Assembly (NCBI GenBank): GCA_022592435.1
Contig: JABYQS010000329.1
Location: 1 to 30,081 of the forward strand
Direction: 5' to 3'
From: Cerioporus squamosus
Taxonomy: Eukaryota > Basidiomycota > Agaricomycetes > Polyporales > Polyporaceae
DNA: 30,081 bases
Shown: in pieces, positions 11,617-21,206 of the stretch
How positions within the stretch are numbered: position 1 is the first letter of the stretch
How the letters are laid out: each line of letters starts with the position of its first letter
Made by a program: the position numbers and the translations under genes
The notes under the pieces: generated by a model
Told to the model about the DNA's origin: nothing
Databases searched by the model: none
What the model saw: the letters and a program-made list of their open reading frames with translations, nothing else

Positions 11617-12379
11617 CTATGCGGTGCGGAGAATGAGGTGCACCCCGCTGTCCGTGCTGACAACGTCGCTGATCTCGCCAACTCTGAGTGCGTACGTCGC
11701 CTCCTCAAAAGGCTTCTGCATCTGGCCCTGTAGCACGTATTCAGCCTCGGGGCGGCCAGAAAACGGGAGTATCAGGGCATGCGCGAACGCACCGGTTTGA
11801 AGAACCCCAGGTCGCCGCCGTTGGAGTGCGATGAGCAGTCGCTGTACTTGGACGCGAGCTCTGCGAACTTCTCCGGGTCGCCGTTGATCTCCGACGCGTA
11901 TCCTTTGAGCATCTCGATCGCCTCCTCCTTCGACCGCGTGATGTTCGCCTAGGCACGACGTATACAGTGTCAGGTCCAAGTCGAGGTCACACACGCAGGT
12001 AAGGGAGAAGAGATTGTGGTGTGGGAAGAGTGGACGGGGAGGGGTAGGGCTTGGGTGGAGAACAGACATAGACTGGACACTCGGACGCACCTCCTTCCAG
12101 CTGCTCGGCCGCCTGCTCCCCCGATGCTTGACCAGCAGGTGGCTCGCGCGCACCTGCGCCGGGCGGTCCGAGTTCAGGAGATACTGCTTCGCACCCGGCA
12201 GCGACGCGATCTGGTCTTGCGTGAGACCCGGGGGTGCTTCCCACATCGACTCGCGGGTCTCGGTGTTGTAGAAGTAGGGCACACCGCGCGAGGACGAGAT
12301 CCGGACTTCCCAAGATGACTGTTACGTTCGTTTCAGCATCATGTACTGAGTCTAAACGTCGTGGGGCGATGCATACCAT
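11617..12379 (-). CDS. ESS1: Ess1/Pin1 phospho-specific peptidyl-prolyl isomerase
   Basis: This enzyme isomerises phospho-Ser/Thr-Pro bonds. In fungi its main client is the RNA polymerase II C-terminal domain. Four minus-strand exons are needed: 12379-12377 (ATG only), 12318-12091, 11948-11793 and 11727-11617, giving 165 residues (human Pin1 has 163). The WW domain has Trp4 and Trp27, spaced 23 residues apart as in Pin1, and ends EAPPG. The parvulin domain keeps HLLVKH with Lys65, the phosphate-binding Arg70-Arg71 in SRRPSSW, the active-site Cys115 in [21 protein letters not shown] and the final His in SGVHLILR. The Trp common in the family's SGWH motif is Val here. The coding part of exon 1 is exactly the start codon, because the intron donor GTATGC abuts ATG. 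No other ATG gives the WW frame. Confidence 0.92.
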
Positions 12380-12823
12380 AGTTGCGGGTTGAGAGGATGG
12401 GCGAGTGAAGGGGATGGGCTTGGTTCGTCCGGAGAGATGATGGTGGTCGATTGGAGGTTGAACTCGATCAACCACGTCATCACTGTCAGTCCGGTTCGGG
12501 TAATCTAAGCGCTGCTCGTCCCCGGCCCAATTACCCTCAACTTCCCTTTGTTCAAGGACTGCATACGACGTATTGCGACTCTTGTACGTGTCTTATTGAT
12601 CTAAAGTACGTAGCCTGACATACTGATGAACCTGATTAAACTTCGCGCGGCAAGATGGATTCGGATTTGTCGTCCCCTGGAACAAGTTGAATGCCATTTC
12701 ATGTTCAACCTACGTACATACAGAGATCGTCTACCTTGAACGTTTGAACATCGAGCATTACAATCCATACGTGCACACCCGATTCGCTAAGTCTACTACC
12801 CGTCCTCTCTGGATCTAGGCTTG
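12380..12823. other. Intergenic region
   Basis: This segment lies between the ESS1 start codon and the 3' end of paralogue A. It must contain the ESS1 promoter. No TATA box, RNA gene, repeat or convincing reading frame is visible. Confidence 0.55.
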
Positions 12824-14354
12824 TCAAGCAGAGCTGGTCCGAGTTTCACCAGTCCGAGGACCAGCTGTCCGTCCTCGGATCGACACCTCTGCCCTTTTCA
12901 CAGTGGGAATCGTCTCCAGGATACGGTGCGTCCACCATTGCACATGCAAGTTTTCCAAGTACGGTGCCTTGGTTGACGCGAGAGGAAACCCGACTTCGTC
13001 GACGCCAAGCGTCAGGGAGAATGTCTCTGCTCCTGAATGCGTGAATGCCCGTATGACGTTGTCCTGTCCGATATGAGTCAGTGCTGACTGTAGAAACGCA
13101 GTTATGTTCACTGACCATGATTCTCTGCAAGATGCCCGCTACGTCTCCCACAATGCTGGTCCGAGGCAACGGCAATAGCACGACGGTGACCTTGACCGAG
13201 TTTACCGAGCACTGTGTCTTGTGCATCACGCCGTACAACAACGCTGAGAGCCTGTCCACACCACGCCGGTGCGAAAGAAGCGTGATCTCCAGCGCCGTCG
13301 GACAAACGTCCAGGAGGACGTCGGCCAACGGATCCATCTCCATGGAAGTCGGTTCCGAGTCGTGGAAATACTTTCCGATATCATGCAGCACCAGTCGGCG
13401 CACTCTCGGGCACGATAGTCCCAGCGTCCAAACGCTCATGACGCTGCCGCTGACCTCGTCGAGGGAGTCCCAGCTGGAATCGACGGGCTTGTTGGACTGG
13501 CGCTGGATGCTTCTCTGCTTGTGATCCAACTGGCGGTCGCCGTGTGCCGTAGAGTTGGAGAAGTGCCAGTAATTGAAACCCTCCGAATCGACCTCGATGG
13601 CCAGAGAGGATAGCTTGGGCCACGCTGGACAGTATGGGGTGATATCTATGCTGCTCGTGGTGTCAACGACGAGAGTCAGCCTCGAAAGTTCCGGGAATTT
13701 CTTGGTCAATTATATATCAGAGTATGACATATTCGTCCACGAAAGCGTGAGATGCTAGCAAAATCAGTCGTGTCAGTCATGTTTCGCCATACGGACGCCT
13801 AGAGGAGGGCTTACGCGCAGAGGCCTTTCGAAGTTCGCTAGCAAGATGATTGAATAATTCTGCAACCTCGGCCTAATGTCAAGTCTTTGAGGCGTGGAAG
13901 TGCAGCGATGTCCCGCCGCAAAGCGCTCAAGATGAGCCAGTCGTCGGCGTGTGGGATGGATAGCCTCGATAGGTTGATAAATTTGGGCATGAGGTCGACG
14001 AGAGAAGCAACATATGGAACGATGTCGATGGAGAGGTCCTTCACCGTGACGTAACGTGCCCTGGGATTGTCTTCCTTCGTGCAGAAAGCCACAAAAGAGG
14101 ATAGCTGCGCGCAAGTTTCGATCTTGATCTCTGTTGACGCTAGAAGTTTGCCGCCTTCGCGATAGAGATCGCGAGACAACATCATCATTGTTACGACTGT
14201 GGAACGACTCGACGCCCCAGCAGTATAGGGGCGGAAAGTGGTGAGTGCAGCCTCCATGATGGCGTACAGGACATCATTTTTCCAACGAAGGGAGCCTGCT
14301 CACGTTGAGTTATCAACCGGCCGTGACAGCAAAATTGAGCAGATATTCTCACAT
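12824..14354 (-). pseudogene. F-box-like/LRR family member, copy A (broken)
   Basis: This is the first of three tandem paralogues of an F-box-like, leucine-rich hypothetical family common in Agaricomycetes. Alignment with B and C predicts exons 14354-14353, 14295-13815, 13754-13116 and 13063-12824. A split ATG, an NDVLYAIM box, SRDLYREGGKLL, VWTLGLSCP and a terminal SFTLxLG-type repeat are all recognisable. Two lesions break it. A run of five T at 14277-14281 (A on the coding strand) has one base too many, so the frame from the split ATG stops at once; with four, the N-terminus aligns residue for residue with copy C. An in-frame TAA at 13712-13710 sits at position 15 of exon 3, where the gapless 50-residue alignment with copy B has Leu. 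The end of exon 2 also needs a frame change, shared with copy C. A shorter protein starting at a later Met cannot be excluded. Confidence 0.8.
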
Positions 14355-14581
14355 CTTAGGAAGTCGACAGAGCAGCGAGATAGAGGAAGGAAGAAGGAGG
14401 AAGAGGGGAGTTCAAGTTGCGTCTGCCAACCCCGGAAGGCTGTGCTTAAGTGTATTCACACTGGACATGACTCGGCCTGACTCGGCCGTCCGTCACGGGT
14501 TTACCGGTCATGCCGGATAACCACAGACGACTGCATACTAATAGCAAAGCTGTTGCACATGAAACCTCACCAAGAATCATC

Positions 14582-16106
14582 CTACAATCCAGGAGCAACC
14601 TCGTATCCCGGGTCTTCGTCCAAGTCGATGCACGCGCGCACCCATAGATCTTCGGAGCTACCCGGCATCGAAACCTCCGCCCTTCCAACAGAAGGGATCA
14701 TGTGCAAGATGTTGCGGGAGCATTGTCGTATGTCAATCTCTTCAAGGTAATGCGGTCGTGAAGTGTATCCCCCAGCAACAGAGCGCCAGACTGCGCCGTC
14801 TGCACCGAGCTTCAGGGAGAACCTCTTCGCCCCTGACTGCGAGAAGGCTCCCACAATGTCCTCCTGTCCGCGGCATGTCAGCGCGTCGATAGCCGCAATA
14901 GGCCTACATCCACTGACCATAGAGCGTTCCAGTACGCCGCGCGGGTTCCGCGTGATTCTGGCGTTGGGGAGCGGTAGGGTTACTGTGATCGAGTCGATCT
15001 GGCATTGAGCTTTTTCGAGAGCATGGCTGATCGCAGACCGGTCAACGCCCTGGGAGTAGAAGTGCAACTCCACACTCTTTGGGCGGACATCGGAAAGCAC
15101 CGAGGGTAGCAGTTTTATCTCGTGCGCCCGGTAGTAGTTGTCCGAGTCGGGCGCGTGAAGTCCGACGTGCAGCACCAAGTGGCGGACCGGGCAAGAAAGC
15201 CCGAGGGTCCATACGTCGCCAACGATGCCCTCGACACACTCCAGAGTATCCCAGCAGCGATTGCTGGCTTGGACACTCTTGTTAGACAGACGAACGTCCC
15301 GAGAAGGCCAGCAATAGCCATCGTCAAGCCCGAAGTTGGGCTCCCTCGTGATAGTGAGATGTGTCAGACGGGGGAATGCGTAACAGTACGGCCATATCTT
15401 CAGCATGTCCATTCTCCAAGCGAAGACATTCAGCGTCGCAAGCTTTGGATGGGGACGTCCTCGCAACAGGTCTTTCGCGTCTTGCACTGCGTCACGAAAT
15501 GTAAAATGCTGGCGTGCGCCGGGTGTCAAGCATGTAATCCGGAAGAATATGAATGACACTCACATGCAGACTCGGCATGTCCAGGACCTGGAGTACCGAT
15601 CTATAATGGTTACTCCTACATCCGATCGCGAAGTCTTGCACAGAGGAGAGCGTTGCGACAGCGACCAAGAGATCCCCATGACTGTACAAGAGCTCACCAT
15701 CTTGAACAGAAAGCCTCGTGAGGTTGATGAGTCTGGGCATGAGGCTCGCCAGCAGTAACGCCACGGAAGAGGATAGCGTGCCGGTAGCATTGATCGTGAG
15801 ATCCCGCACGCAAGCTGTCCTGCAACCGTCATCTGCAAGGCAGAAAGCAACGAAGGCGGCAACATGTCGCCGTGTCTCGAGAGTGATGGCTCCCGACGCG
15901 AGTAGCTTTCCTCCTTCGTGGTACAGAGTACGGGAGAAGCGCATCATCCCGGCGATCGTTCGCTGACCTCTGACGAAGTCAGACTCGAATTCAACAAATC
16001 GGCTGTCTTCTTTGGGCGGACGACTGGACGGCTCCGTATATCGCTGAATGGGAGAATCCACGACGAGGATGCCCATGATAATGCAGAGCACATCATCGTT
16101 CAACAT
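14582..16106 (-). CDS. F-box-like/LRR hypothetical protein, copy B (intact)
   Basis: This is the intact member of the A/B/C array. Three exons (16106-15564, 15508-14918, 14863-14582) encode 471 residues. The N-terminus reads MLNDDVLCIIM, the L-x-x-D-V-L-x-x-I-M pattern of F-box-like domains. F-box proteins usually bind Skp1 and recruit substrates to SCF ubiquitin ligases. Then come SRTLYHEGGKLL, a leucine-rich body with LxxLxxLxL-type repeats (LINLTRLSV, PKLATLNVF, FPRLTHLTI), VWTLGLSCP and SGAKRFSLKLG near the end. It carries an insertion of about 25 residues (rich in Arg/Glu/Pro) after the F-box-like part that A and C lack. The last intron is 54 nt, in frame and stop-free, so retention would simply add 18 residues. 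Molecular function is inferred only from the F-box-like start; no substrate can be named. Confidence 0.75.
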
Positions 16107-16364
16107 TCTGCTCAGCAGACGTCAGATGTCGGCCTTCGCCATACGATCACATAGAAGGTAGAGTCAGTACTCACTTCGCCAGAGGAGGATCGCGGTAGGA
16201 CCGAAGACGTCGCCCTGTGAATGAAGGTTTTGAGACAAGGACGTACTTGTGTCGCCACATCGAGGAGACGCGCCTCGAACTGGTTGAGGCGGTATTTTCC
16301 CATACACCCACAAACGTAAGCGGTCCAATGCGCTGCGATACATGAAATCCAATCCATTCCATGG

Positions 16365-17771
16365 TCAGCACGTGTGGATATGACCAGGAAGCACCACATC
16401 TGATAAAGAGGGTATCTCTTGTTGAAGGTCCTGCACCCAGCCCTTGATGTCGACGTCGTCCGGCCACCCTGCCTGCGAATGCTCCGTGCACAACTCCGCG
16501 CCCCACTCGTCGATGTTACCCAGCCTCAGCCGGAACCTTCTCACCCCCGACGACGCGAAGCATCGCGCGACATGCTCCTATACGCATTTAACATTCTGGA
16601 GGACTGTGACGCTATGCGGGTACACTCACCACACGCGACTTCATCACGCCGATCTCTCGGTTGCTCATGGGCAGAGTGACTGTCAGGGTCTCTAGCGAGA
16701 CAGGGACAGGGACGAGCTGCCTCAGGAAGCCGTTGCCCGCCAACGTCAACTCCAGCACATCAGGACGGACGTCCATGAGCACCTCCGGCAACATGCGCAA
16801 GTCCCTGTCGGGCGGGACGTACAGCACCAGCCGCTTGACTTTGCACGTCAACCCGAGTACCCAGGCCGTTGGAAGGTCGGTGTCAAGCTCCTCCAGGACC
16901 TCCCAACTTCGGCCATCTGCCTGAGCGGTTTGATTGATGCAGCGGACGTTCTGAGTATCTCGCGCCCCGCCTAGCGCCCCGAAGGCAGGGTGACTGGGGT
17001 ATCTTGAGTCACGGTCTCGGAGGGCGGCGTAGGTGACACTGAGACGCGACACGTGAGGGAAGACGCGGATGTACGGGTCGAGAATCAGGATATCCATCCA
17101 GAGATAAGTGATGTTCAGCGTCGACAGCCCTGCGAAGGTTCGAACACCCGTCCTTAGTTGCCTCGGAACGACTATCTCAGACAACGTGAGAGTCTAGAAA
17201 CCCGTTCGGAGAGACGGTTAGCCACACACGCTGGACTCCCGGAGGCAGGTTACTCACGCGCAGATTGGATTGGAGGGTGATGAGGAGTTCCGCGGAGGTA
17301 CTTCCCTTAGCAGAGTCAAGTCTTCTAGGGACGTCAATGACGCGAACGCCTTTGCCAATGCACCGTATCCGCGCAGGAGAAGATCCGCACGGGCAAGTGT
17401 GAGCTTCTTTATGCCTGTAAACCTGGGAACAAGTTCCGCGAGGGACAACGCTAGAGCAGGCGACAACGGAGGGTTGGTGAAGGTGAGGTCGCGGACATAC
17501 GTCGCCCTGGAACCATCCTCGGTGAGGCAGAAGTCGATGAAGGAGGAAACCTCTGAGCTGGTCCGGAGGTCGACGTTGTGCGAGAGGAGGAGCTTCCCTC
17601 CCTCGTGATACAGTCGACGAGATAGGAGCATCATCTGCGCGGCAGTGGACCGGGCTGAGTCTGCAACGAGGTCGGCCATAATGGCGATGAGGACGTCGTG
17701 GTTCAATGGCGTGGTCCTGGTCAAGTGTGAGCGTATGTGAGGCGGGGTACGAGGGATGGCAGCACTCACAT
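16365..17771 (-). CDS. F-box-like/LRR hypothetical protein, copy C
   Basis: This is the third paralogue of the array. Exon 1 contributes only AT of the start codon (17771-17770); a 53-nt intron follows, and the G lies at 17716, giving MTTPLNHDVLIAIM. Further conserved parts are SRRLYHEGGKLL, LTSLEDLTLL, WVLGLTCKVKRL and SGVRRFRLRLG. Exon 3 (17193-16630) and exon 4 (16577-16365) are clear, and 36 residues at the start of exon 3 align without gaps to copy B. The exon 2-3 junction is the problem. The donor homologous to A and B (at 17257) leaves the wrong phase, while a weaker donor at 17301 (GAA|GTACCT) restores frame and gives 397 residues. So C is either a functional gene with a shifted splice site or a young pseudogene. 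Confidence 0.6.
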
Positions 17772-18433
17772 CTTCTCCCTGAGACAGTAGTGGTCGGTGG
17801 CAAAGAAGAGTGCTGAATATTAGGAAACTGGCAAGGATTTGGCGGTACTACTACCTGGAGCGAACCTGTTGGAACTCTATCAACTTCCCTAGATGAGTAA
17901 ACACACTCCTTTAAACGATTAACTGAGCCTGCATGGCAACAAATCCGCTTGAGACCGTGATTCCGTGCGCCGAGGTGTCCTTGTACCCTTTTTGAGGGCA
18001 AAATGCAGCATAAACTGGTTCAGCGGCCTCACGAAGGCCTCACAGAACGACATCTCGGCAGGGTAGGGTGAGAAGTTGCAGATGATCGATAATTATTACC
18101 TCCGCAATAAAAACCAAGCTAGGCGGACGATTTCGTTACTCCCATAGAAACCCTACACCGAAGATACGGAGTATCAATTTTTTGTACGAAGCACTGGTGG
18201 GATATACGTACGACGGTTTGCGGTCAGGTTCATGGACGCCGAAGGTTAACGTCAAGTGCGGCGGCAACTCGAATTCGGACCGGAAGTGCACGCTGTCACG
18301 TCACAGTCACAGCATAACGCGACGCGCATGCGGCGCTTACAGGCAAGCATACTGTAGCGCGAATCCCAGAGTCCGCGTAACCTCCTCCTTGTTCCTGTTC
18401 CTCCACCACCGCCTTCTCGTCTCTCTGCTCCTC
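17772..18433. promoter_or_regulatory. Divergent promoter region of copy C and PUP2
   Basis: The stretch of 662 nt separates two divergent start codons and should hold both promoters. A CT-rich tract (about 18390-18430) runs up to the PUP2 ATG, as is typical for fungal housekeeping genes. An AT-rich patch lies at 18085-18120. No coding sequence, RNA gene or repeat is visible. A yeast-like proteasome element at 17796-17804 is discussed among the rejected items. Confidence 0.5.
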
Positions 18434-19476
18434 ATGTTCTTGACTCGCTCAGAATACGGTACGACATATGGCACTTCACAACTTGCGCACTGTTAATCTG
18501 GCAACTAGATCGCGGTGTTAACACCTTCTCTCCGGAGGGACGTCTCTTCCAAGGTATGCACGCGTACATGCAACCCTGAACGCAGGGATGAACTGACTGA
18601 TCACAAACTAGTCGAGTATGCCATCGAGGCTATCAAGGTGCACAGACCTCTCGCATGCATTCACTTTCACGTCCTGAACACCCGATGCAGCTTGGCTCAA
18701 CAACCGTCGGCGTGCGCACACCCGAAGGCGTCGTCCTCGGCGTCGAGAAGCGCGTCCAATCCCCCCTCCTCGAGTCCTCCTCCATCGAGAAGATCATGGA
18801 GATTGACCGCCACCTCGGTTGCGCCATGTCTGGCCTCACCGCCGACGCACGCACGATGATCGACCACGCACGCGTGACCGCCCAGAACCACGCATTCACC
18901 TACGACGAGCCCATCAAGGTCGAGAGCGTCACGCAGGCGGTGTGCGACCTTGCCCTTCGGTTCGGAGAGAGTGTACACGACGAGGACGCGATGATGAGTC
19001 GGCCGTTCGGAGTTGCGCTGCTGATTGCCGGGATCGACGAGTTGGGGCCACAACTGTGAGTACTCGCCCTATGGCTGTCTGTGCATCGGTACGATGGAGT
19101 TTGCGCAGGTTCCATACAGATCCTTCGGGTACCTTCGTCCGGTATGACGCGAAGGCGATCGGTTCGGGTTCAGAAGCTGCCCAGAGCGAGTTGCAGGACA
19201 AGTGGCACAAGGTATGACTGTCCCTGGTCGACGCCCTACGCATCTGACATGGTGCTCTAGCAAATGACACTGCAAGAAGCCCAGATCCTTGTGCTGAGAG
19301 TATTGAAGCAGGTCATGGAGGAGAAGCTCGATCACCACAATGTCCAGCTCGCGCAGGTACGTTCGTCAGTTGCAACGCCTTCTCTCTCCGATCTCACTTC
19401 GTTACAGGTAACACCAACGGGCGGCTTCGAGATCCTTGACGAGGTCCGCCTAAAAGAGATCGTCGACATCATGTAG
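18434..19476 (+). CDS. PUP2: 20S proteasome subunit alpha5
   Basis: Alpha5 (yeast Pup2, human PSMA5) is one of seven alpha subunits forming the outer rings and gate of the 20S proteasome. Seven exons (18434-18458, 18509-18553, 18612-18637, 18691-19055, 19109-19211, 19261-19356, 19408-19476) encode 242 residues, against 241 in human. The N-terminus after splicing carries the alpha-type signature [20 protein letters not shown], then [20 protein letters not shown]. Later come [28 protein letters not shown], the DPSGT turn and [11 protein letters not shown]. The first three exons are 25, 45 and 26 nt and contain the whole signature, so the N-terminus is easily missed by gene finders. The start codon is fixed by MFLTRSEYD. 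The gene is convergent with the IMPase gene, with 206 nt between stop codons. Confidence 0.95.
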
Positions 19477-19682
19477 ACTCCGGACATGAATGCTCTCCTT
19501 GTCATCGCTGTACCTATACGCAATGTAAGTTGTCGGGTTTGGAAGTGTGGTTTTGGTTCGCCCTTAGGAGGTACGAATGCGCAGTCAAAGGTCTACACTG
19601 ATGGATTTACGCGGGCAATCTATGGCTACAAGGTGCATTCTATCTACTGCTTCCACAAAGTCTCTGCTCGCCTCTCTCTCGC

Positions 19683-20950
19683 TTACTTCGGCTCGAAATC
19701 CTCTACAGTCTCGTAGAACTCCTTGATCAGCCGCTTCTGCGCGTCGACACCTTTCTCCGTCTGCTCCCACAAGCCCACCAAATCAGCATATCAAGACTTA
19801 CGTGCAAATGATAGACGCACCTCAGTGTCTCCGATCTTACGCATAACCATATGTTTGCGACCCCAGAGCACCTGCTCATTGACATCATTGTCCAGAGGCG
19901 CGTCGTGCCCGCCCGCTACCAAGCAACCTGCTTCTTGCGCGATGATGGCTCCAGCACAGATGTCCCAAGGCCTACCATGTCATTCAGCATATGACCGCGT
20001 TGCGAGTACTTACTATGACACGCACCATGTCCCGATCTCCCTGTCAATGCACCAGCAGGTGTCAGCCTCGCACTCACCAACGCACACAAGTCTCCAACGC
20101 ACCAGTACAAGTCCAACCCGCCCTGCGCAACAAGTCCATAGTTCAGCGCCGCGCTCCCCAGCGACCGCAACGAATGCGCCATCTTGCCCTTCACGACGCC
20201 CGTCTTCGGGTCGCCCGCAAGCCGCTTGAACGACTCGCCCTTCTTCTCGACCATCTCGAGCGAGCGGTCCGACCCCCACTCGATGCCGATCAGCGCCTGC
20301 GAGAGCGAGGGCAGCGGGCGCGGCGGGTCCGCGAGCGGGAGCCGCGCAGCGGGGCGCGCGCCCTGTGCAAGGAACGCGCCGCCGCCCTTCGTCGCGGTGT
20401 AGAGCTGGTCGAGGAAGGGGTTGTAGATTACCCCGAGCACGGGGCGCTTGAAGGAGATGAGCCCGAGCGAGATGCACGAGTGCGGGAAGCCGTGGATGAA
20501 GTTCGTCGTCCCGTCTGCCCCAGTGTCGCGCACGGTCGGTGGCGGAATATGGAGTAGAGATAGAACGAGTACGCACCGATGGGGTCGACGCAGAACGTCG
20601 GCTCGTCCGTCATCTCGGGGCGCGAGCCCGCAGCGAAGGACTCCTCGCCGATGCTGGCCACCGACTGGGTCAGGATCCCTCCTCTTGCGATCGCGCGCGC
20701 AGAGAGAACGGCATGACACTCACAACTTATAGTCCGGGAACTTCTCAGCCAGCCTGGTCTTGACGAGCCGCTCGACCGCGACATCGTACTCCGTGACGAG
20801 ATCTACCGAGTTCTTCTTCTCGTCTGCTGCACCCGACGAGCGGATCTTCGCGGAGCCCTCGAGGATGAGCTCGCCCGCCTCGCGCGAGAGCGCGACGGTG
20901 TAGTCGAGGATGGCCTGGAGCTCAGCTTGTGTGAGCGGGACGTTGGCCAT
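19683..20950 (-). CDS. INM1: Inositol monophosphatase
   Basis: IMPase dephosphorylates myo-inositol monophosphates in a Mg2+-dependent, Li+-sensitive reaction, supplying inositol for phosphoinositides. Six minus-strand exons (20950-20724, 20653-20577, 20514-20103, 20040-20026, 19971-19821, 19760-19683) give 319 residues. Metal-binding residues are all present: Glu79-Glu80 in FIGEES, Asp99 and Asp102 in VDPIDGTTNF (motif A), and Asp247 in WPWDICAG (motif B). Exon 4 is a 15-nt microexon encoding EIGT and parts of both flanking Trp codons; without it the conserved IG-WPWD segment is lost. The C-terminal half is strongly GC-biased, producing long but meaningless frames on both strands. The protein is some 40 residues longer than human IMPA1 (277), largely in a loop with Ala/Pro-rich sequence (about residues 140-165). 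Confidence 0.93.
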
Positions 20951-21206
20951 AGTGAATGTATGCGTGTGCAGGTCGAGGAGGATGGTGGGACGAAACCAGT
21001 CAACTTGCTGCTACTCGCATACTTATGTATGTCGGAGCGCGCACGTTGGTACATTCCGATCGATGACGGCACAACGGGGCGCGCGCACACGACAACTCAG
21101 AAAGAAGGGTGCAGATGCTATTTGATACAGCGCAGGCGAACTGATTATGCCGTAGTGCTATAGCGGCGAGATGGTGTACGTAGTGTAGGGTACTTGCGTG
21201 ATGTCA

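Noticed and set aside
14380..14407. Purine-rich tract (AAGGAGGAAGAGG-like) upstream of copy A
   Set aside because: On the coding strand it is simply the CT-rich promoter tract expected before a fungal gene; it is not a repeat array.
17796..17804. GGTGGCAAA, identical to the yeast proteasome-associated control element
   Set aside because: It lies about 630 nt from the PUP2 start, just beyond the start of copy C. The Rpn4 system that reads it is known from ascomycete yeasts. A chance match is more likely without similar sites at other proteasome genes of this genome.
20013..20576. Long overlapping open frames on both strands over the IMPase gene
   Set aside because: Their composition is Arg/Ala/Pro-rich with no family features. 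The same DNA encodes the conserved IMPase motifs, and high GC at third positions removes stops in other frames.
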